Shown here in pieces: positions 53,930 through 64,000 of a stretch of 64,000 nucleotides of DNA. Under the pieces are notes generated by a model, which had not been told where the DNA came from, searched no databases, and saw only the letters and a list, made by a program, of their open reading frames with translations. The number at the start of each line of letters is the position of its first letter. Position 1 is the stretch's first letter. The stretch comes from Cucumis sativus. Lineage: Eukaryota; Streptophyta; Magnoliopsida; Cucurbitales; Cucurbitaceae. The translations under genes and the position numbers were made by a program. Location: the NCBI RefSeq assembly GCF_000004075.3, contig NC_026657.2:29296408-29360407 (forward strand), read 5' to 3'.

Positions 53930-54571
53930 AACAACAAATTCTATGGTAAAGTAAAGTATATTATTGGTCCCTAATTCGATTTAATAATATTCTATCAATC
54001 ATGACAAGAAGAAACTATAATTAATTATGAAAATGAAGATGAAGATTAATTATGTAATTTGGTATTATTTTTGTTTATTTAAGAGAGGACAAATGCACAT
54101 GGCGGCAACGTACAATAATTAATGATGAATTATTTATCGAAAATTCATTGTATTCCGAAATTGGGTTTAGTATTTACTATTTAGTAGTTAAAAGAGAAAG
54201 GGTTAAAGCGTAAATTCGACGCTTAAAGAAACGACGACGACCCTTCGCTATCGAAATCCCACGCAATTGTTTTTAAACCTCAATTTTCATCTGCTGCGAA
54301 TCCTCTCTCCTTGAACACCAAAGCGTTCATGAACAACTTCGCTATCTTTTCTTCCAATCCAGGGAGAGCGTTTTCGGATTCTTAAGTTTGTTGGCGTTCG
54401 TTGATTTTCCAACATCGAATTTTAATTGGTAATTTCAATCTCTTTATCAAAACTTTATATAAATAGGGTTTATTCTGTTAAGAGGTTGGTGTTATTCTTT
54501 GGATCAATCAATTGATGGATTTGATGGGATCAACATTTATTTATTTTATTTTATTTTTGTATGTGTTACAG

Positions 54572-54625
54572 ATGCGATTGCTTTATCTGGGTTCGGGCTC
54601 AGGCCTTAGATTCGGTCTGTTGTAG
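54572..54625 (+). promoter_or_regulatory. Upstream ORF (17 codons) in the RING-gene leader
   Basis: An ATG directly after a GTGTTACAG acceptor opens a 17-codon frame (MRLLYLGSGSGLRFGLL) that stops 59 bp before the main ATG. If the leader is spliced as inferred, ribosomes meet this uORF first, so translation of the E3 ligase may be damped. Confidence 0.45.
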
Positions 54626-54684
54626 AATTTAGGTCGTTGCCTTCTCTGTCTCCGCTTGTTCATCGATTTCCTGCTGCTGCTGCG

Positions 54685-55635
54685 ATGTACCACGATGATG
54701 CTTCTGGCCCAAACCCTTCTTTCGTGCCAAGATTGCGTCGCAGTGGAAGAAATGGCGAGGATCGCTCCTCTTTCAATCGTATCATTGTTCTGCGCGATCC
54801 TTCTAACTCGGGTGTTGTTAGTAATAATGGTATTGGAGGTGGAGGAAATTATGAGATTTTTTGTGACGATGGTACTGGGGCGAGCCTCCGGCCTTTACCT
54901 TCTAATGTATCCGAGTTCTTGATGGGATCGGGGTTCGATCGTCTTCTCAATCAATTGGCGCAACTGGAGGTGAATGGGGTTAGCCCATTGGAAAACCCAC
55001 CGGCTTCGAAGGCTGCGATTGAATCTTTGCCTGTGGTTAAGATTCTTGCTAACCATGTGCGTGTGGAATCACATTGTGCGGTCTGTAAGGAACCATTTGA
55101 GCTTGACTCTGAGGCTCGAGAGATGCCGTGTAAGCATATTTACCATTTGGATTGTATACTCCCTTGGCTTTCTATCCGGAATTCTTGTCCTGTTTGTCGG
55201 CACCAATTGCCTACCGATGTGCATAGCAGTGGGAGGAACTCCCCTGCTTCTGCTGAAGAAGTTGTTGGACTAACAATTTGGAGGCTTCCCGGTAGGGGTT
55301 TTGCTGTTGGAAGGTTTACTTGGGGCAGGGGAGCTGCAGAACATGACCTTCCTGTTGTTTACACTGAAATTGATGGTGGGTTTAGTACCACCAGTGGTAT
55401 TCCTAGGAGGATTACGTGGGAGTCAAGCGGGAGAAGATCAAGTGAAAGTGGTGGATTTCGTAGCGTTTTTCGCAATTTATTCTCCTTTTTTGGGAGGTTT
55501 AGAAGCTCGTCCCGTCATTCTGGTTCTGGACCTGGTTCAGTAAGAAGGAGCTTCTCTGCTAGGTTATTCAACAGACACTCGAGGAGGAATAATCAACCTA
55601 TAGCGTCGGACATAAACTATACGTTTTCTGCTTAG
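54685..55635 (+). CDS. RING-H2 E3 ubiquitin ligase with DUF1117 (RDUF-like)
   Basis: Intronless coding region, 316 residues from the first in-frame ATG. A RING-H2 finger at about residues 131-172 has the ligand order C-x2-C ... C-x-H-x2-H-x2-C-x10-C-x2-C (CAVC, MPCKHIYHLDC, CPVC), all eight ligands present. The DUF1117 part follows, with GLTIWRLPGRGFAVGRF and DLPVVYTEIDGGF. This pairing marks RDUF1/2-type E3 ligases, linked in Arabidopsis to ABA and drought responses. As I recall, relatives begin with a zinc-ribbon (YWC..C) domain. None is found here, and the family-like text FPAAAAMYHDD extends upstream of the ATG through codons without a start. The protein therefore appears N-terminally shortened. 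The leader carries a uORF and a probable intron. Confidence 0.88.
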   Translation: MYHDDASGPNPSFVPRLRRSGRNGEDRSSFNRIIVLRDPSNSGVVSNNGIGGGGNYEIFCDDGTGASLRPLPSNVSEFLMGSGFDRLLNQLAQLEVNGVSPLENPPASKAAIESLPVVKILANHVRVESHCAVCKEPFELDSEAREMPCKHIYHLDCILPWLSIRNSCPVCRHQLPTDVHSSGRNSPASAEEVVGLTIWRLPGRGFAVGRFTWGRGAAEHDLPVVYTEIDGGFSTTSGIPRRITWESSGRRSSESGGFRSVFRNLFSFFGRFRSSSRHSGSGPGSVRRSFSARLFNRHSRRNNQPIASDINYTFSA

Positions 55636-57879
55636 TTATACTCATAGAGAGGGTGAATTCTCACTCTTACTCCCTCTAGAAATTGTGAGTGATTGAGCCC
55701 ATAACAGTCTTCCTTTTGGGTAATGGTGTAGACGTACAATTTTTGTTTATTAGCTGTATAGATACATCAACAAGAAATACAGAATTCGGTAACTTAAATG
55801 TAGTCGACTGGAGAATTTTTGACATGGTGGGACAAGGATATTTAGAGATGAATAAGGGAGAGAGTCGTATAATCTGCCTGGTCGAGGGTTAATGGCAGTT
55901 CAATTCGAGTATGTGAATGTATTCTGTTGTTTGATGTTGAAAGGAAAGAGATGGGTTAGGGAGTTCCTGTTGATGTCTAGTAGGTTCATTTTTTTCCTCT
56001 TATGCAATGTAACATTGTAACTTCGCTGCAAAGCAGCTGTTATCCTTAGAATATGAAGATCTTATGTTTTTAGTTATGTTTGTATTTTTGTCCCTTCTTG
56101 ATTTTAACTTATAAGTTAAATTTCATCTCTCTGACTTTGCTTTGTGGTATTCTCTTTCTGTTGTATGATAATTCTTAAGGAACTCGTATGTTCTCTCTCA
56201 CTGCCTTCTTTTTCAGCTGTTACTTCTTTTACTTTCTTCACTTGAAATTTATAGCTTCTCTCACAAATTTGAGCTCATTCAAGCATGAAATTACACCCAT
56301 CCAGCACCATATTTCGATCCCTGAAGGAGGATCCATACCCTTCTAAGGAGGGTAGATTGACAAAGCTGATAGGGTGAGACAATTTAATAACTCAGGTTAG
56401 ATGAATTATACATTGAAGAAGTCTCATCCAGGGCCAGTGCTTTGTTTATAGCAAGATGATTAATATGTTGCTATCAAAACTTTACTGGTGCACTAGAAAA
56501 AAACTCTTGGCCCTTGAAAATAGGCTTTTACTAGTTTTAGCTTTATTGCACATTTGTATGTCAACCACGAACACCATTTTTCTTACTTGATGCATGTGCA
56601 ACTTTAGCAGCTTTCTTAGTTCATATCAAAGCAAACGTACCTTTATTCCTATAGTAATTCCTTTTCTGCTTTCCTCTTTTATGAATTGTCAAAAATATGG
56701 ACAGGAAAGTGAGCTGAGCACCAACAGGTTGTACCCCTTTTTCCATGTCTTGAAAATGAACTACCAGGACACACATCAGATGATGATTGTTGGGAGAAGG
56801 AATGTAAGATTATTCGTTCTGTTTGATGTAAGAGATGTAAGCTCACATGTCTTGCAACTTTTTAAAATTTGTGTGTCGCATATGTGCAGATTCCTGTATG
56901 AGAGTCATGTCACTAGTGGCATTTGTATGCTACAATTGTTGAATTTTTGTATTATTCTCTTAAAAGGAAATGACAAAAGGTATAATCAAACCAAGCTGAA
57001 CCCAAAAGAAGGTCTGGTTCTTTGTATTATGCATGAAGAAGGCTTTTCATGTCTCTTCTGCCATTTGGATTTTGTTTGTGACAAGGGACTAGACACTACA
57101 CATGATGCTGGAATGGAAACTGCAAGAGTATTTTTACCCTAATAAGATTAAAACTTGAAAATCAATTAGATTTTCAGGCACGTCTGTTGTATTGTCTTTC
57201 TGTGTGTTCCATGTTTCTTTTTCTAAAAAAATATTTTAATATCTTTTTTTTTAAGGGTGAGAAGGGATTGCACAAAGATAGGTGATAACTTTATACTTTT
57301 GCCCAAGTAAGATTAGAAACGAGAAGAGAAAAATATACATGTGTCAGTAATGTCCATTTTTTTCAGTTCTCTATTTCTTTTTTTCATCAACTTTAACAGG
57401 GCAACAATTAACCACAGCAAACCAACTAAGTACCTCTCCTCATCATCAAATAATATCTAAAAAGAATACAAATGAACGATTCTAAGAGCCAAACTATGTA
57501 GTGCTATAACATCAGCACATTTGTTCTATTCTTAGTTCACCAGAATGTGACTAACTGTTTTGCATTGTAATATGAATTTGAAAGTTTGAGATTCCTTATA
57601 CGAAGACCTTTTCTCATATATCTAAGAACACGAGAACCACCAAAATGAGAAAAGAGTTAGTCCAAGCCAAAACGATTTTGACTCCATGAAAATCCAGACG
57701 GTGGGGCATCCTTATCTTAACAATCACAACCTGAAGTCCGACGTAGCCTTATCCACATTTCAATTTCAACAACACACACTCTCTTTCTATCCTTCCGACC
57801 ACCAAAATATAAGAAATTTTTTCTTCCTCATCCTCCTCCAACCCAAAATTTAGCTTCAATTTCATTCCTCTGTAAAACC
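55636..57879. other. Spacer between RING and plastid Cys-rich genes
   Basis: 3' flank of the RING gene followed by AT-rich spacer. An open frame of 182 codons at 56594-57142 starts with ATG but has no domain, no codon-bias contrast with the flanks and no family likeness, so it is not called. The right end is the promoter of the plastid gene. Confidence 0.5.
57710..57753 (+). promoter_or_regulatory. Two I-box (GATAAGG) elements upstream of plastid Cys-rich gene
   Basis: CCTTATC occurs at 57710-57716 and 57747-57753; its complement GATAAGG fits the I-box found in light-regulated nuclear genes for plastid proteins. They lie 127-170 bp upstream of the ATG, which is a fitting place for such control. 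Confidence 0.4.
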
Positions 57880-58393
57880 ATGGCATCTCTGTGTTCATTT
57901 CCGCGCATTTCCTCCACAGAACCCATCAAACAATCGCCCGCCGTCGCCCCTTTTCCGCCCTCCAACCACTCAATAAAACCGTCCACCCTATCCCTCCGCC
58001 AAAGCAGCCGCAATCACAAGAGAATTTCCACAGTGGTCGCCGCCGTTGGAGACGTCTCCTCCGACGGCACCACATACTTGATCGCCGGCGCCATTGCTGT
58101 GGCTCTCGTCGGTACCGCCTTCCCCATCCTCTTCTCTCGCAAAGACCTGTAAGCAAAATTTAATCGACAAATTCAGTTTATTACCGTAAAATTTTGCTTG
58201 TCTGCAGTGGGATTCTGCTTCAGGAATTGAAATTACCCTTTTTGTCCTCCGTAGGTGTCCGGAATGCGACGGTGCAGGGTTTGTCCGGCGATCGGAGTCG
58301 GCGCTGAGGGCAAATGCGGCTCGCAAAGATCAAACTCAGATCGTTTGTGCTCGTTGTAATGGGCTTGGCAAGCTCAACCAAGTGGACAAATAG
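57880..58393 (+). CDS. Plastid-targeted DnaJ-type Cys-rich membrane protein
   Basis: Two exons, 57880-58148 and 58255-58393, giving 135 residues. The first 50 or so residues are Ser/Pro/Arg-rich without acids and look like a chloroplast transit peptide. One hydrophobic helix (YLIAGAIAVALVGTAFPILF) follows. The C-terminus has two CxxCxGxG half-motifs, CPECDGAG and CARCNGLG, as in the zinc-binding domain of DnaJ proteins, but no J domain. Small proteins of this build occur in thylakoid or envelope membranes; some relatives have thiol-disulfide or assembly roles in photosystem biogenesis. The exact function is not known for this one. Nearby I-boxes fit light control. Confidence 0.88.
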
Positions 58394-61300
58394 ATTAAAA
58401 CCTGCCTTTTCTTTTTCCCTTCAGTAAATTACATTATTATTTATAAATGTGAATGTAATAAAATATGTTTCTACTCCATGGATTTTGAGACTTAATATTA
58501 TAAATTCTCGGAGATGAAGAATGTTGTTGATCAGAGTGGTGCTTTGGTGAGATTCGTCTCTCTCTCTGTTTTTCCATATTGTCATCGAATTGCTCGTTGT
58601 GCTGTTCATTATATGTCGTTTGTTTTAGAAAGAAAAAAAAAACTAAAGAAAACTGCACCGAATAACGAGTATCAACGATGCAAAAGACTCTCAATCCTGC
58701 GAAGTTTTATACATGCCAAAGCAATCATGAGAAAAAGAGACATCCCTCAACTTCCCACCTTCAACTTTAGCTTCCTTAGTCAAAGAAAAAACTAGATAAA
58801 TCAACAAATTGATGACCTCCAAGTAATCAGACTCAACCAAGATATCAATGGTAGACAAAATCTCAAGCATAAAACAAACCATATAGGTTGAATCTCCCTG
58901 TAAGAGAATGAGAACCGCCCCAGTAGTATGCTTCCCAGAACGAGGTTTACAGGCTGGACATTCTAAAGGAAGGGAAGTGAGTAGCAAGATGAAACTTCAA
59001 GGATCTCACCTTCTACTGTCTTGGGACAAACTTAAAGTTTGCCATTCAAATATGATCCCAAGTGGTCACAATAATAATAATACCAAAGACTAAAATGAGT
59101 ATTTAGTAAGAAATTTGAGGTTAAGAGTGTAATTGTATATCAGATTGAAACAAATTTCAAATTTATAGTTTTAATATTTTGAAATCTAAAACCAACTAAA
59201 AAATCAACAAAATTTACTGAGTTCATATCTCTGTTTGATATGTTATATATAACACATTTTTCTACATAAACAAATAAAAAGAAGTTATAGTATACAATAA
59301 TAATATGAATTTACATTTCAATCCTTTTTTTGTTATTTTGTACTTTATGCTTGAGAGGGTAACCTATATATATTATGTTATTATTTAAATAATGATTTTT
59401 GGGGTACTAAAATCACATGGGGCAATTCCCGTGAAGGAAATTCAAGTTGTTGATCAAGAGAAGTCAAAATCAAGCACCAACATACTATGAAGCCAATTTG
59501 TTGTGCAAGTTTTCAAATATCTAAATTGTACATTACACCATTATTCTACCGAGATTTCCTCTGTAGTAATGTACAAACACAATGCATGTATAGTGCATAG
59601 TTTTTAGTGGGTCAATCTTAATTTTCTTTTACTAAAAACTATACATTATCTCGAACTCAACCAGTTTATAACAACACTATTCTTTAAGTTACCATAATTT
59701 CCATATCTAAAGTTTCATTACTACCACTTTGCAATTCATTAAACCGAATTGCACAAACACACTTTTTTTCTCTCAATATGTTGGTAAGGAATGGGGAACG
59801 ACAAAGTCTTCAAGTTTAATTTTTTAGAATTCCACAATTATTGAAATGAAAATGGAACAACTGTAATAAGTCATATATTACAAAGTTGACACCAAATTTA
59901 ATTTGAATACTTACACGTCACGAGTCTACTATAAAGTAAGTAAATGAAATTAAATTAAATTAAAAGAGATGAGGATGGAAGGAATAGAGTTATATAATTA
60001 GGAAGTTTGTAGATGTAAATAGGAATAATAATGGTGGGAAATTATTAATATTATTGTTAGAAATAGAGAAGCAGAAAGGACAGTGTGTTTAAAAGGGAGA
60101 AGTTAAAATGAGATGAAAGGGGTGTGAGTGAATGAGCAAATAGCCTTTAATACTAAAGCAACCAATCACTATCCTTCCAATTTCCTTTGATCTCAACCTA
60201 TTCAGCATCACATGTGAAACTCAAAACAAACAACCAATCTTTTACATTTTTTTTTCCTTTCATATACCTTTCATCTACCTTTCCTTTTTCAGTTTATTTA
60301 TTTCAGTCCTATCACGAGTTGAGTTTATAAGAATATTATCGACTTTTAAATTTGCTACTTTTATAATTTAGAAAATATAGTGACATGAACTATATTATCT
60401 TTTTTTTTTTTTTTTTGCTATTTTTACAAGAACCTCAAATACAAACTTAGGTGACACTTCTTTTAAATTAATAAAAAAATTCATTTATAACACGAGGATA
60501 ACCATAACTTATTATAACAAACGGTAAACATTAAACAAAGACTAAAATAGTATTTAAAAAAGGAGTAAATTTTGAAATTTTTAGGAAAACTAGACACGAA
60601 AATGATGAATTAAAGTTTCAAGTTTAATAATCAAAAAGAAACTTGAAAGGATTTTCGTATGAATTCAAACGAATGGACCACAATTCAATATCTAAAATCT
60701 ATAACTAAGACAAGAAAAAGAAAATATATGGAGCCCTGCTTTGAACATGAACATGAACATGAAGACGCTATTAAATGCATCTTATCCCCTCTCCCATTCA
60801 ATACACCTTCACAAATATTTATTTACTTTATTTTTAATACTAAAATACTTTCTAATATAACAAAATAAACTCACATATAAAATTTGTGTTAATTTATTCA
60901 CGCAAGGAATTCATTTTATTTTGGATTGTTTTTTTTTTCTAAAAGTAGAAATAATTTCTTGTTGAATTTATTTTTTTTCTTTTTGCTCCAATAACAAGCG
61001 ATTCCTTTCCTTCTTTTTACCATCAAAATAATATTTATATTATTTTCTTGGCTCATAATTGCAATGTTTAGTTTCCATCTCTTTACAAATTAATTTTAGG
61101 AAAGACTGCTTGTTATATACTTCAAACAAGTTGGAGACACATTAATAGAATACATAGATTATAGTAAAACCGCGTATTAATTAATAATAACTTAATAAAA
61201 AGAGAAAGAAGAAAAAAAACCATAATTAAATATATTTGCCAATTATTAATTTAATGCATTTGCTGAGCTGGCATGTTTTATCGTGGAAATTATTATTTTT

Positions 61301-62181
61301 TAAATCTCATTGTCCACGTGTCAACATCACCATCGTTTGACTCTTTACCTCTGTCTCCTTCAATGACCAAATTTACTAATTTTGTCTAACTAATTAATTC
61401 ATTGCTACATCGCTTCTTCTCCAAGTGTTATTTTCACCACATCCTTTTATATGTATATATGTAAACTTATTTATAAATTCAGATAATATTGCAAAATAAT
61501 GGTGAAAGAAAAAAAATATATAATGTGATGTTCTGTAAACAATAAAATTATTGTTTTTTTTTTTTTTAATTATTCAATGAAGTTAGAGCTCGTAGGTGTG
61601 GTCTCTCAATTATTTCCCCAAATAGGGTAGCCAAATTTCATTGTGTAACCAATTTATAGTCTTCTTTTTTGCCTTTGTTATACTTAATAATTTAAGTAAC
61701 CTTTTTGGCTGCCTTATACTTAATACTTTATTAAATAAATTAATAGAAAATCAATCTGACATTTAAAATAGGATTTTTAAAAAAAAAATACCTATTTTGA
61801 CCTTGAAGATATAGAGAGAAAATAATAATATCAATATACATGGGACAGTACAAAATTCGCTTGTCTTGTCTTGCTTAAACATCGTGGCTTCTGCACCGAA
61901 TAGCGAACACTCTCTTGAGATCTCAGCGTCGATTTCTTTATTCTTTTTTGGAATTTATTGGCTTTTTTTGCTTTTAATTACTGGGATTTCTATTTGTTGG
62001 ATCTTGGATTTGGCTGTGGAAAGGAAAAGTTTCTCAGAGGATTGTAAAGATTTCATTTCGTAACACTCTGTTCTCGTAAACCAAAACAGAGCCAACCAAC
62101 TTCTTCGGCTTTCTTCCTTCTCTATCTTCCAACTGCTCCAACTGTCTATCAATTCCAAATTTTCAGGAAAGGAAAAAGAAA
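58394..62181. other. Long intergenic region before the aspartic protease gene
   Basis: About 3.8 kb. A minus-strand open frame at about 58691-58987 (CPACKPRSGKHTTGAVLILL) lacks an ATG and a recognised domain. The rest is AT-rich with poly(T) at about 60403 and 61553. The last 350 bp form the leader of the protease gene. Confidence 0.5.
61315..61342 (+). promoter_or_regulatory. G-box and W-box cluster upstream of the protease gene
   Basis: CACGTG at 61315-61320 overlaps GTCAA at 61320-61324 (complement of the W-box core), with TTGAC again at 61337-61341. G-boxes bind bZIP/bHLH factors and W-boxes bind WRKY factors, so stress or ABA input is possible. It lies about 860 bp upstream of the ATG. 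Confidence 0.3.
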
Positions 62182-63531
62182 ATGAGGGATTATTGCTTTG
62201 CTTTTAATTTCTCAAGCGTTAAATTTCTCAAATCTTGTTTTCTTTTCTTCTTCTGTACTTTGTTTTCTGTCTTTCACAGTATTCATCTTTGTTCCTCACT
62301 AAACCCAGCTCTTGTTCTTCCTCTAAAAACCCAAGTGATTCCTCCGGAATCTGTCCGGAGATCTCCCGATAAGCTTCCTTTCCGGCATAATATCAGTCTC
62401 ACCGTCTCACTGACAGTCGGAACCCCACCGCAAAATGTCACGATGGTCATCGACACTGGCAGTGAACTCTCATGGCTCCATTGCAACACATCACAAAACT
62501 CTTCTTCTTCATCTTCGACGTTCAACCCGGTCTGGTCATCGTCTTACAGTCCGATCCCTTGCTCTTCCTCCACCTGCACCGACCAAACTCGAGATTTTCC
62601 TATTCGGCCTTCTTGTGATTCCAATCAGTTCTGTCACGCCACTCTGTCTTACGCTGATGCCTCTTCTTCAGAAGGAAATCTTGCCACCGATACTTTTTAC
62701 ATCGGTAGTTCCGGAATTCCAAATGTAGTCTTCGGTTGTATGGATTCAATTTTCAGCTCCAACAGTGAAGAGGATTCCAAAAACACTGGTTTAATGGGTA
62801 TGAATCGTGGATCTCTCTCTTTTGTTTCTCAAATGGGTTTCCCTAAATTTTCCTACTGCATATCGGAATACGATTTTTCCGGTTTGTTATTACTCGGTGA
62901 TGCAAATTTTTCATGGCTGGCTCCATTGAATTACACTCCACTCATCGAAATGTCCACCCCATTACCATATTTCGATCGGGTAGCTTACACGGTTCAGCTC
63001 GAAGGAATCAAAGTCGCCCACAAGTTACTTCCGATACCGGAATCCGTTTTCGAACCGGACCACACCGGAGCAGGTCAGACAATGGTCGACTCAGGCACCC
63101 AGTTCACTTTCCTTCTCGGACCGGCCTACACCGCACTACGTGACCACTTCCTAAACAAAACCGCCGGTTCACTACGGGTTTACGAGGATTCAAATTTTGT
63201 TTTCCAAGGGGCCATGGATCTTTGCTACCGGGTTCCAACAAACCAAACCCGGCTCCCGCCTCTACCATCAGTAACGCTGGTCTTTCGAGGCGCGGAAATG
63301 ACGGTAACCGGTGATCGGATTCTGTACCGAGTGCCCGGGGAAAGAAGAGGAAACGATTCGATTCATTGTTTTACATTCGGAAATTCGGATCTGTTGGGCG
63401 TGGAAGCGTTTGTGATAGGTCATCTTCATCAACAGAACGTGTGGATGGAATTCGATCTGAAAAAATCCCGAATCGGGTTGGCGGAGATTCGGTGCGATTT
63501 AGCGGGTCAGAAACTGGGGATGGGCCTGTAA
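62182..63531 (+). CDS. Pepsin-like aspartic protease, PCS1-like
   Basis: Intronless, 449 residues. A hydrophobic signal segment (about residues 14-38) is followed by a short propeptide and a pepsin-fold domain. The two catalytic Asp sit in DTGSELSW (Asp near residue 91) and DSGTQFTF (near 302). The plant-specific Cys pattern (CNTS, CSSSTC, CDSNQFC) and the flap YADASSSEGNLATDTF are present. The order and text match PCS1 (PROMOTION OF CELL SURVIVAL 1), a secretory-pathway/ER protease that protects reproductive and embryonic cells from death. The C-terminus is intact (VIGHLHQQNVWMEFDL). Several NxS/T sites suggest glycosylation. The start ATG is the first in frame and gives the signal sequence. 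Confidence 0.92.
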   Translation: MRDYCFAFNFSSVKFLKSCFLFFFCTLFSVFHSIHLCSSLNPALVLPLKTQVIPPESVRRSPDKLPFRHNISLTVSLTVGTPPQNVTMVIDTGSELSWLHCNTSQNSSSSSSTFNPVWSSSYSPIPCSSSTCTDQTRDFPIRPSCDSNQFCHATLSYADASSSEGNLATDTFYIGSSGIPNVVFGCMDSIFSSNSEEDSKNTGLMGMNRGSLSFVSQMGFPKFSYCISEYDFSGLLLLGDANFSWLAPLNYTPLIEMSTPLPYFDRVAYTVQLEGIKVAHKLLPIPESVFEPDHTGAGQTMVDSGTQFTFLLGPAYTALRDHFLNKTAGSLRVYEDSNFVFQGAMDLCYRVPTNQTRLPPLPSVTLVFRGAEMTVTGDRILYRVPGERRGNDSIHCFTFGNSDLLGVEAFVIGHLHQQNVWMEFDLKKSRIGLAEIRCDLAGQKLGMGL

Positions 63532-64000
63532 ATGAACCGGGCCCCTTTTGATTGAAGCGTTTTAACTATCTGGGTAACTTATCACGTGATATTGATTAAA
63601 ATCTTACGGGTTTTCGTGTGTAGTCGTAGGTCCATGCTATTATGATGGTCCTTCATCTTTTAATACTCTCCGTATAATTGGGTCCCACCTACCATCTCAG
63701 ATATTATAAACTAAAAGATAAAAAAAGAAGAAGCAAAAGTGAGTTTGATCCTACGGATGAAGTCAGTTTCAGTGAGCTGCGATAGCGCCACGTGTGACAG
63801 TTTTCTTTTCTTTTTATTTTTTTTCTCCCTCCCTAGCTGTACATTTTTAATATTCATGAGCTTTTATGTAATAAATATATATAAAGAAAGTAAAATATTA
63901 ATTACCTGTGATTTTTTTTACAAAATACATAGTTTACATCATAAAATAATATAAATTAACTGTTTTTTAACCTAGTTTTTAGACAACATTGAAAATGTTG
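63532..64000. other. 3' flank of the protease gene to window end
   Basis: 3' untranslated and intergenic DNA. A CACGTG G-box lies at about 63790-63795. No further gene begins before the window ends. Confidence 0.5.

Larger units (their letters stand above)
52386..54684. other. Spacer with possible divergent promoter and RING-gene leader
   Basis: 52386-53640 is AT-rich with no recognised gene. About 53660-53790 on the minus strand is open and reads like coding sequence (for example VDGRFNWIREIKGKFKQCG) but has no family match I can name. Two site-II-type motifs lie at 53898 and 53924. About 54240-54429 looks like the first leader exon of the RING gene, with a leader intron of about 54430-54571. 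Confidence 0.4.

Noticed and set aside
56594-57142. ATG-started open frame of 182 codons
   Set aside because: Length alone is its only support. No recognised domain, unremarkable composition, and no supporting splice or promoter context.
58691-58987. Minus-strand open frame with a CPACKPRSGK segment
   Set aside because: No ATG at its start, no domain recognised and no continuation into a plausible gene; could be a relic but not supportable.
62283-62525. Antisense frame over the aspartic protease gene
   Set aside because: Shadow of the GC-richer coding strand.

Overview
This is a gene-moderate, strongly AT-rich eudicot nuclear window. Every intact gene is a recognisable plant gene with GT-AG introns and long AT-rich spacers. 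The families present, together with a MITE that resembles a family I remember as common in cucurbits, make a cucurbit the best guess. The lineage call is inference; I could not run a search.

Layout. 0.2-3.9 kb: two tandem minus-strand tropinone-reductase-like SDR genes. 8.5-9.3 kb: an intronless SUPERMAN-type C2H2 zinc-finger repressor, with long empty spacers on both sides. 13.3-18.4 kb: a decayed copy and an intact copy of a DUF604 fringe-like glycosyltransferase. 19.3-22.7 kb: a divergent NAC-like gene whose C-terminal half is built from a tandemly repeated exon-intron cassette, with an unusual array of TTCCCGCC boxes upstream. 24.6-27.1 kb: a decayed LRR receptor kinase preceded by a degenerate tandem repeat. 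30.2-39.1 kb: three L-type lectin receptor kinases in one orientation. 39.8-44.8 kb: delta-COP (minus), with a MITE and minisatellite in one intron. 46.7-47.3 kb: the one-helix protein OHP1. 47.6-50.4 kb: a 12-exon TPR protein (minus). 51.6-52.4 kb: a thaumatin-like protein. 54.7-55.6 kb: a RING-H2/DUF1117 E3 ligase. 57.9-58.4 kb: a plastid DnaJ-type Cys-rich membrane protein. 62.2-63.5 kb: a PCS1-like aspartic protease.

The genes do not form one pathway. The themes are local tandem duplication with divergence (SDR pair, DUF604 pair, LecRK trio, NAC-like exon cassettes), cell-surface or defence-type receptors and PR proteins, and a housekeeping block (delta-COP, OHP1, TPR). Exon coordinates were worked out by hand from splice signals, reading-frame phase and family conservation. 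All intact models close in frame. I saw no tRNA, rRNA, CRISPR, or retrovirus-like coding sequence.
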